11,126 nt of DNA. Origin: Stramenopiles sp. TOSAG23-3. Lineage: Eukaryota; Sar. The position numbers were made by a program, and so were the translations under genes. The notes beneath the pieces were generated by a model. That model was not told the DNA's origin. It saw only the letters and a list, made by a program, of their open reading frames with translations, and ran no database searches. The stretch's first letter is position 1, and each line of letters opens with the position of its first letter. Positions 6,424-11,126 of this stretch are shown piece by piece. The DNA lies in assembly GCA_900128585.1 (NCBI GenBank), contig LT642759.1, positions 1 to 11,126 of the forward strand. Reading direction: 5' to 3'.

Positions 6424-7614
6424 TCATTTTAAGCTAACGCAATCACTGGGGACTGGACAGCGTTTTCTCACAATATTTGGGCGGCCCGGCATGTTTTCTC
6501 TATCCTCTGTGATGCTCTTGCGTTCTATAGAAAAGGGGATTTTCTTTCTGACTCCGACTGGAGAACTGAACAGTTTCCGAATGTGGTTTTGTTTCTGTGC
6601 TGAACCTATCTTAAAGTTTATCGTCGAATCGAAAGGATCCTTAGCAAATTCGCTCTCTGGGCCTGCAACATCCACGCTGATGCTGTTAACAACTTTGTCC
6701 GTGTTTTTAAAGCAGGAAACGGAGGGAGAACTTATCTGGTTCTTGTCCAAGATCGCTTTCAACCGTTTCGCGTATCTTTCCCAATCGTACTGGTCGGCTG
6801 GGCTGGGAGCTTTGGGGTCGACCCTTTGGCGACCATTCTGCGTTTGACTAATAGAGCCCTTTGGAGGGGAAATTTGGGGCAAGAGGGTCCTGTGAGGCCG
6901 TTTTCTCGACTTGTACACTTTTACATTGTCCCTCTTTTTGGAACAACGACTATTTTCTACGGCTACGACCCCTTTTCTGTTCTTGATCGACACGTCCGCG
7001 CCTTTGCGAAGCAAGAACTCCTCCGCTTTTTTCTTTTGAAAAAAGATTGCAAAATGCAACGGAGTGTTTCCCTTAAGAGTTTTCGCGTTGAGGTCGAGTT
7101 TGTTGTCCTGATTTTGTGGATGGTAGTGCTCGAACAAAGTCTTCATGGACCCAACGTGCCCGTTCGCGCTCGCCAAGTGGAGGGCCGTCTCTCCCCTGCT
7201 GTTGACCTCCGCCGCGTTGGCCCCGCCCTCAAGAACAAGAAACTCTGTCACCTTTTCCCAGCCTTTGTGGCAAGAAATATGAAGCGCGGTGTTTCCTTCA
7301 AAATTTTTACTTAGTATGTTTGCGCCATGGAAGACTAACGTCTTGACAATATCAATGAAACCGTTGCTACTTGCAATGTGGAGGGCTGTGCTACCATCGA
7401 GCTTCTGTGCCCCCAATTTTCCTCCGCGCAGAACAATCTGTTTCAGGGCCTCGAGCTGGTTGTTTCTTGCACAAAAGTGTGGGAGAGTCCAACCCCCTTT
7501 GTATATATGGTTAATATTTGCCCCATAAGCAATTGCAATGTCCATCTCTTCTAGTTTTCCTTTCAGTACGCTTTTCCGCAGCTCCTGGTTCCAGTCTACC
7601 TTGAGGGGTTCCAT
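6424..7614 (-). CDS. Ankyrin-repeat protein with basic C-terminal tail
   Basis: The first in-frame ATG is at 7614, giving 396 residues; the open frame runs 45 codons further upstream but starts at TTG with no other Met, so that part is probably leader. Residues ~9-214 form six ankyrin repeats at about 9-40, 41-73, 74-106, 107-140, 141-181 and 182-214. The canonical G-x-TALH-x-A core is clear in the third to sixth (GSTALHIAS, GNTALHISC, GETALHLAS, GNTPLHFAI), while the first two are degenerate. The fifth repeat carries an insert rich in Asn/Gln/Asp. Residues ~226-242 are strongly basic (KKRDNVKVYKSRKRPHR) and could act as a nuclear localisation signal. The rest is a Ser/Pro/Lys-rich, probably disordered tail. 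Ankyrin repeats bind other proteins; the partner is unknown. The gene ends in TGA. Confidence 0.9.
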   Translation of the reverse strand: MEPLKVDWNQELRKSVLKGKLEEMDIAIAYGANINHIYKGGWTLPHFCARNNQLEALKQIVLRGGKLGAQKLDGSTALHIASSNGFIDIVKTLVFHGANILSKNFEGNTALHISCHKGWEKVTEFLVLEGGANAAEVNSRGETALHLASANGHVGSMKTLFEHYHPQNQDNKLDLNAKTLKGNTPLHFAIFFQKKKAEEFLLRKGADVSIKNRKGVVAVENSRCSKKRDNVKVYKSRKRPHRTLLPQISPPKGSISQTQNGRQRVDPKAPSPADQYDWERYAKRLKAILDKNQISSPSVSCFKNTDKVVNSISVDVAGPESEFAKDPFDSTINFKIGSAQKQNHIRKLFSSPVGVRKKIPFSIERKSITEDRENMPGRPNIVRKRCPVPSDCVSLK

Positions 7615-7886
7615 TATCCTACAATTTTGAGAATCCCCGGAGTGGTCGCCCGCCAAGCTTCTTTGAAACTCTAGATTGTACAAATTATTGCTGCGGAGAC
7701 ACTGACTGGAGGAAGTCTTCTTTTTTCTATTCGCAAAAAGGTGAAGCAATGAATCCTACAGCAAAGAGATTTTCCAGACGACTGTTCAAAAAATGGTAGC
7801 AAGTTGATGGGTAAAACACAAATGTTAATACAGTCGTCTACAAATCAGCAGAGCAAGTCAAAAACAACAACCGAGAAGAAGAAGAA

Positions 7887-7909
7887 GGAGGGAGGGGGAG
7901 GGGGGGGGG
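7887..7909 (+). repeat. G-rich tract with G-quadruplex potential
   Basis: After a GAAGAA run, four G tracts of 2, 3, 5 and 10 bases are separated by single A residues. The 10-G tract can supply two stacks, so four runs of three or more Gs are available for a quadruplex on the + strand. It sits about 275 bases upstream of the ankyrin start codon, on the strand opposite to that gene. Confidence 0.7.
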
Positions 7910-8173
7910 AGATCTTTTTATTCAATAAAGAGAAGAAGCAGTACGACGAGGAGTGGTTAATAAATAGTACTAATGGCAGTAGCAGAGTACAAGTTCCTCC
8001 TATTATCGTACTGTGTGAATGCTTGTCTCTATAGCAGTTATTTTAATTATTTAGAAAACTTTTTGAAAGACCACGACGATGATTGCATCAATGGTGAAAC
8101 GGTTGATGATGAAGAAGGAGCATCAAGATAAAAATCTAAAATCTTATAAATAAAATTTAGAAGAGTTTTTGAC

Positions 8174-8271
8174 AATGAGTTCGTACACGAAAGTTATTTA
8201 GTCTATTAAAATATAAAATAAAGATCGAATCGAATGAGTTCGTACACCAAAGATTTTTAAAATAGTCTATC
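8174..8271. repeat. Imperfect direct repeat pair
   Basis: AATGAGTTCGTACAC begins at 8174 and again at 8233, each followed by a similar AAAG...TTT...AGTCTAT stretch (to about 8205 and 8271). The 59-base spacing suggests a local tandem duplication with later drift. No gene is associated. Confidence 0.65.
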
Positions 8272-9104
8272 GAATGGTTTCAATGCCAAAATATTAATCT
8301 GTAGTAGTATCTTCTCCAAGATCCAAGAGTGAGCATTTTTTCTTTCTACTACTAATTTTTATATACAAATTATTTTATCCTATATAAATTATATAATTGC
8401 AAATTGAATTACGTATTTCCTATTTATCTTAGTATGTAACTCTGTATTTATTTGTTTTTCCGATCGAATCAACCGATACTATAAGCCACCAATTAACACA
8501 AACACAGCACTGTGCCGTTTCTTTGAGTCCTGTACGTTGTGCTTCAATCCCATACTCTGTAACGTTATTAATCCCAAGAACATCTTCTTTCTTTGATTAT
8601 TAAGGTATATTGTTTTGTTAGTAAATATTTATCAATTCACTATTAATGCTATATTGTGTAAAACAATATACGAAAAGCGAGAAAAATTAATTCTTTGTTA
8701 CTATATACTTAATTTAAGTAGCGGTAACAATTTATTAAATTGATGACCAGCCTCATTTTCTTTTTTTTAATCTTAATGCTATATCTATGTTATTTAGATA
8801 ATTGAAATATTATTTTATTATGTTCACTATGAAACTTTTTGCCCCTACTACTTCTATATTACTGTCATCAACACCACCGAGGTTCGCACAAAAAAATAAA
8901 ATAAAATAAAAATTCCTTTAAATTACACACACACATCATTGGAATCATTTGTAATAAATCATCATCACGCGGAATGTTGTTCAAGACGCACTGTCTGTTT
9001 GGTAGTATTTATTTTGTATCACTTGACTTTCCTCTTTGTTGTTGTTTCGTTTCTATTTAAAATCAGAATATATATATAGTTTCTGGAAAGAATTGCAAGT
9101 AGTG

Positions 9105-9117
9105 TATAAACATATAA
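9105..9117 (+). promoter_or_regulatory. Possible TATA-like element
   Basis: TATAAA at 9105-9110 is followed by a second ATATAAAG, about 70 bases before the ATG at 9176. Spacing is reasonable for a core promoter with a short leader, but such strings are frequent in this AT-rich DNA. Confidence 0.25.
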
Positions 9118-9175
9118 AGAAAGTTACAAATTTAAATCTCGTTTTATCAAACCAACAAAAGGAAAATATATTGCA

Positions 9176-9649
9176 ATGGGTGCCGGAGCCAGTGTAGCGC
9201 AAGAAACCAAAGATGTTCTTGCGACGGAAAGTGCAAAGGACCTTACCGCGGCAGATGTAAATACTCCACGTGGAGAAAGTGCAAAAGCCGAAGTAATCAG
9301 GCTGCGAAAGCTATTGAAAGATCACTGTGCTACTGATGAAGCTGCCGCTGCCCCAGCCGAAGCTGCCCCAGCCGAAGCTGCCCCAGCCGCCGAGGAAAAG
9401 CCAGCCGAGGACGCTGCTCCAGCCGCCGAGGAAAAGCCAGCCGAGGAAGCCGCCCCAGCCGCTGAGGAAAAGCCAGCCGAGGAAGCCGCGCCAGCAGAAG
9501 CCGCCCCCGCCGCGGAGGAAAAGCCAGCCGAGGAAGCCGCACCAGCCGCTGAGGAAAAGCCAGCCGAAGAAGCCGCGCCAGCAGAAGCTGCCCCCGCCGC
9601 CGAAGAAGCCGCGAAGCCAGCAGAAGAAGCCGCTGCGCCAGCAGAGTAG
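9176..9649 (+). CDS. Predicted N-myristoylated Ala/Pro/Glu/Lys repeat protein
   Basis: This encodes 157 residues from the ATG at 9176 to TAG. It begins MGAGASV, a strong N-myristoylation signal (Gly2, small residues, Ser6), which would tether the protein to a membrane. Residues ~10-52 are polar and partly helical (AEVIRLRKLLKD). Residues ~56-157 are low complexity: the motif EEKPAE occurs five times at 73, 85, 97, 114 and 126, spaced 12, 12, 17 and 12 residues, with AAPAE inserts accounting for the longer step. The protein has no Phe, Tyr or Trp and a single Cys (51), so it is probably a disordered, acidic, extended chain. A membrane-tethered spacer or a charge-based membrane regulator (a loose analogy to MARCKS-type proteins) is possible, but I recognise no family. 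The repeat region is far more GC-rich than its surroundings. Confidence 0.8.
   Translation: MGAGASVAQETKDVLATESAKDLTAADVNTPRGESAKAEVIRLRKLLKDHCATDEAAAAPAEAAPAEAAPAAEEKPAEDAAPAAEEKPAEEAAPAAEEKPAEEAAPAEAAPAAEEKPAEEAAPAAEEKPAEEAAPAEAAPAAEEAAKPAEEAAAPAE
9341..9646 (+). repeat. Coding minisatellite (36-base and 51-base units)
   Basis: The 12-residue unit AAPAAEEKPAEE is repeated, with longer units carrying five extra residues. Copies differ mostly at third codon positions (for example GCC, GCG, GCT and GCA for Ala), which suggests that the protein repeat is kept by selection or has had time to diverge silently. Confidence 0.85.
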
Positions 9650-9874
9650 ATTTGCTTCGTCCTTGCGATTACATTTTCAAGCAAATTTGTACATTTAAAA
9701 TTTTCGCTTGTGCATTCAATTAGCAGGTTTTTCTACGGAAATGGTAAATACTTAGTTTTAATGTTTTATTTAATTCAAGACTTGTACAAATTAAATCTAC
9801 AGAGAGAGAGTTAATTCCCTTTTTAAATTCCTTCCAAATTGTCTTCCCGCTTCTTCCCACACACATTTTCAATT

Positions 9875-9895
9875 GTTGAGAGTTGAGAGTTGAGA
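9875..9895. repeat. Three tandem copies of GTTGAGA
   Basis: Three perfect 7-base units are followed directly by a run of six Cs. It is a small local repeat. It does not match any telomere repeat that I know. Confidence 0.8.
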
Positions 9896-9928
9896 CCCCC
9901 CAAATCTCAATTCATTCTTCTTGCTATT

Positions 9929-9970
9929 CGTACGGTACGGTACCCGTACGGTACCCGTACCAGTACGGGT
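9929..9970. repeat. GTAC-rich palindromic repeat cluster (copy 2)
   Basis: GGTACCCGTAC occurs twice in perfect tandem (9939-9949 and 9950-9960) after a partial copy. CCCGTAC (9954-9960) and GTACGGG (9963-9969) form a perfect inverted repeat around two bases. It is the same motif class as at 6172-6315, and both lie in spacers. Confidence 0.8.
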
Positions 9971-11003
9971 TCGGTCTTGTCGTCTGTGATCTGTGATGAA
10001 GAGTTCAATAACTACATTATTAATATACTAAATATTATATAGGAATATTGTTTTTATTTATTTATCCGATACGATTTTATATTTTTATTATTATTATTCT
10101 TTCGACGACTAATTTTTTATTATTTTTTTCTCTTTTCTTCTCCTACTAGTATTCTATTGTGTTGTGTTGTGTTATTATTGGTGTATAAAAAAAAATGTGA
10201 TAAAAAAAAAAACTATTATTTATTACATACATATATATTCTACATTTATTTCGAATGTAATACCTAACCCCTGATGTACAATCAACCACAAGGTGTGTAA
10301 AAAAAAGATAAAAACAAACTGAATTTCAATGAAATGAAAGAGAAAGAAGCACAGGGATGTGAATCCAACCGTTTTCATTGATTTTTTTAATACTGATATA
10401 TATACAAGCTCCAGCGTGTGGGACCGCTCGCTTTCAAGTGTAAGACTCTGCCAAGTACAATAAGGGAACTAAACCTGATAAGAACACTTGCACTGAACCC
10501 TTATCAAAATTGTACCTTTGTGTGTGTATGTGTATTCCCTACTTACTTGTGCTATTACACAACAAACAACCCTCAAAACCTTCTCTTACCATTTGAAATA
10601 CATCATTACAGCTACACAAAGTATAACTTTAATGCAACAATTGTTTCTTTCTTTTTTAGAGTGTCTAACAGAATCAATCGCATGTAAGTATAAGTGTTCT
10701 TTCACCATTCCTAAACATCCTCATGCTATTCTTATATAAAATATATGTAAATGAAATAATTTGCCAAATTCTTCTAAGCTATCAGAGGAGTTGTTAGTTG
10801 TCTGCTTCGTATATTATTACATTATATATTTCATAGACTATGTATTCGTTCTTCTACATCATAGATCATAGATACGACGAATAACAGGTATTAATATTTT
10901 ATGGAATTAAATATTGCTTCTATGCTATTCCCATAATAATAATAATAACAACAAACGGCTAAAAATAAAAATCAGAATGTCAGAATGTATCACATGACAT
11001 GAC

Positions 11004-11039
11004 ACTGATCGATCACTGATCACTGATCGATCACTGATC
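11004..11039. repeat. 18-base tandem duplication with GATC palindromes
   Basis: ACTGATCGATCACTGATC is repeated twice without mismatch. Each unit contains the perfect 10-base palindrome TGATCGATCA. Confidence 0.85.
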
Positions 11040-11046
11040 CGCGAGT

Positions 11047-11118
11047 GAAGAAGAAGAAGAAGAAGAAGAAGAAGAAGAAGAAGAAGAAGAAGAAGAAGAA
11101 GAAGAAGAAGAAGAAGAA
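11047..11118. repeat. GAA trinucleotide microsatellite, 24 units
   Basis: Seventy-two bases of uninterrupted GAA run to eight bases short of the right edge of the window, ending in a slightly degenerate AGAAGGAG. Long purine-only GAA tracts can form triplexes and are unstable in length. The real tract length may be uncertain. Confidence 0.9.
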
Positions 11119-11126
11119 AGAAGGAG

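Larger units (their letters stand above)
7615..9175. other. AT-rich spacer between divergent genes
   Basis: This separates the leftward ankyrin gene from the rightward myristoylated repeat protein and should hold both promoters. Bases 7615-7749 keep moderate GC and an open frame without ATG, probably the ankyrin 5' untranslated region. The rest is AT-rich with scattered simple repeats: an AC run near 8927-8934, a G-rich run at 7887-7909 and a duplicated segment at 8174-8271. The open frame at 7804-8034 is built from Lys/Gly-coding simple repeats and is rejected. I see no tRNA or other RNA gene. Confidence 0.6.
9650..11126. other. AT-rich, repeat-laden region without genes
   Basis: The first ~100 bases are probably the 3' untranslated region of the repeat protein. 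After that there are AT-rich stretches, poly-A and poly-T runs (near 10190-10213), and the repeats listed separately. Bases ~10400-10520 are somewhat less AT-rich, but the overlapping open frames there (to 10739) show no conserved pattern or domain. I found no tRNA-like or rRNA-like sequence. Confidence 0.55.

Noticed and set aside
6491-7528. Three + strand open frames
   Set aside because: They are shadows of the ankyrin gene, whose repeats are unmistakable on the - strand.
7615-7749. 45-codon N-terminal extension of the ankyrin protein
   Set aside because: The extension has no ATG (it begins at TTG), so it is treated as untranslated leader.
7804-8034. 76-residue open frame with Lys and Gly runs
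   Set aside because: Low-complexity GAA/GGA repeats create it; the gene-like part is only the repeat.
8460-8580. Possible tRNA-like or small RNA gene in a slightly GC-richer patch
   Set aside because: I could not find a consistent cloverleaf, an acceptor stem or a GGTTCRANYCC box.
9176-9196. N-terminus resembling the myristoylated start of a retroviral Gag protein
   Set aside because: Only the general myristoylation signal is shared. The rest is an Ala/Pro/Glu/Lys repeat with no capsid or zinc-knuckle motif, and there is no retroviral context.
9322-9684. Ala/Ser/Gly-rich open frame antisense to the repeat protein, and a Pro/Lys/Gln-rich one in another + frame
   Set aside because: A GC-rich coding minisatellite stays open in several frames. 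Only the 9176 frame has a plausible start, a myristoylation signal and a non-repetitive N-terminus.
10418-10739. Two overlapping + strand frames of 89 and 73 residues
   Set aside because: No conserved pattern, composition typical of spacer, and no consistent start context.

Overview
The window is nuclear DNA of a eukaryote, most likely a unicellular alga or other protist; I cannot name the lineage. The case for a eukaryote is: genes lie on both strands as islands of moderate to high GC in very AT-rich spacers full of microsatellites; one protein has an ER signal peptide and a PDI-type WCGHC site; one is a predicted N-myristoylated protein; there is an ankyrin protein, a fungal-type Dug3-like amidotransferase and possible GT-AG introns. 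TAA, TAG and TGA all end genes here, so the standard code fits. No prokaryotic operon, phage, IS element or CRISPR is visible.

Layout: (1) 1-544, AT-rich leader. (2) 545-994 (+), a small Lys-rich protein with a ubiquitin-like domain. (3) 1233-2144 (-), a thioredoxin/PDI-family membrane protein, convergent with gene 2; its first 115 codons are clear, but its middle is broken by frame changes or unrecognised introns. (4) 2145-3579, AT-rich spacer with microsatellites and two hairpins. (5) 3580-4555 (+), a two-hotdog acyl-CoA thioesterase-like gene split by one extra G in a 7-G run. (6) 4707-5945 (-), a class II glutamine amidotransferase of the Dug3 type with an unusual C-terminal membrane segment, convergent with gene 5. 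(7) 5946-6423, spacer carrying GTAC-rich palindromic repeats. (8) 6424-7614 (-), an ankyrin-repeat protein. (9) 7615-9175, long AT-rich spacer between divergent genes. (10) 9176-9649 (+), a predicted N-myristoylated protein made mainly of Ala/Pro/Glu/Lys repeats. (11) 9650-11126, AT-rich repeats, including a second GTAC-rich cluster and a 24-unit GAA microsatellite near the right edge.

The genes look like unrelated housekeeping or lineage-specific genes, not a cluster with one job. Dug3-type enzymes (glutathione breakdown) and PDI-type proteins (thiol exchange in the ER) both touch thiol biology, but nothing here links them. I do not see a convincing new multi-gene system. The items most worth following up are the two frame-disrupted genes, the membrane-anchored Dug3 homologue, the GTAC palindrome family, and the small ubiquitin-like and myristoylated repeat proteins. 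Several apparent ORF starts are not ATG (TTG at 7749 and 2261, GTG at 3698); I moved starts to ATG codons accordingly.
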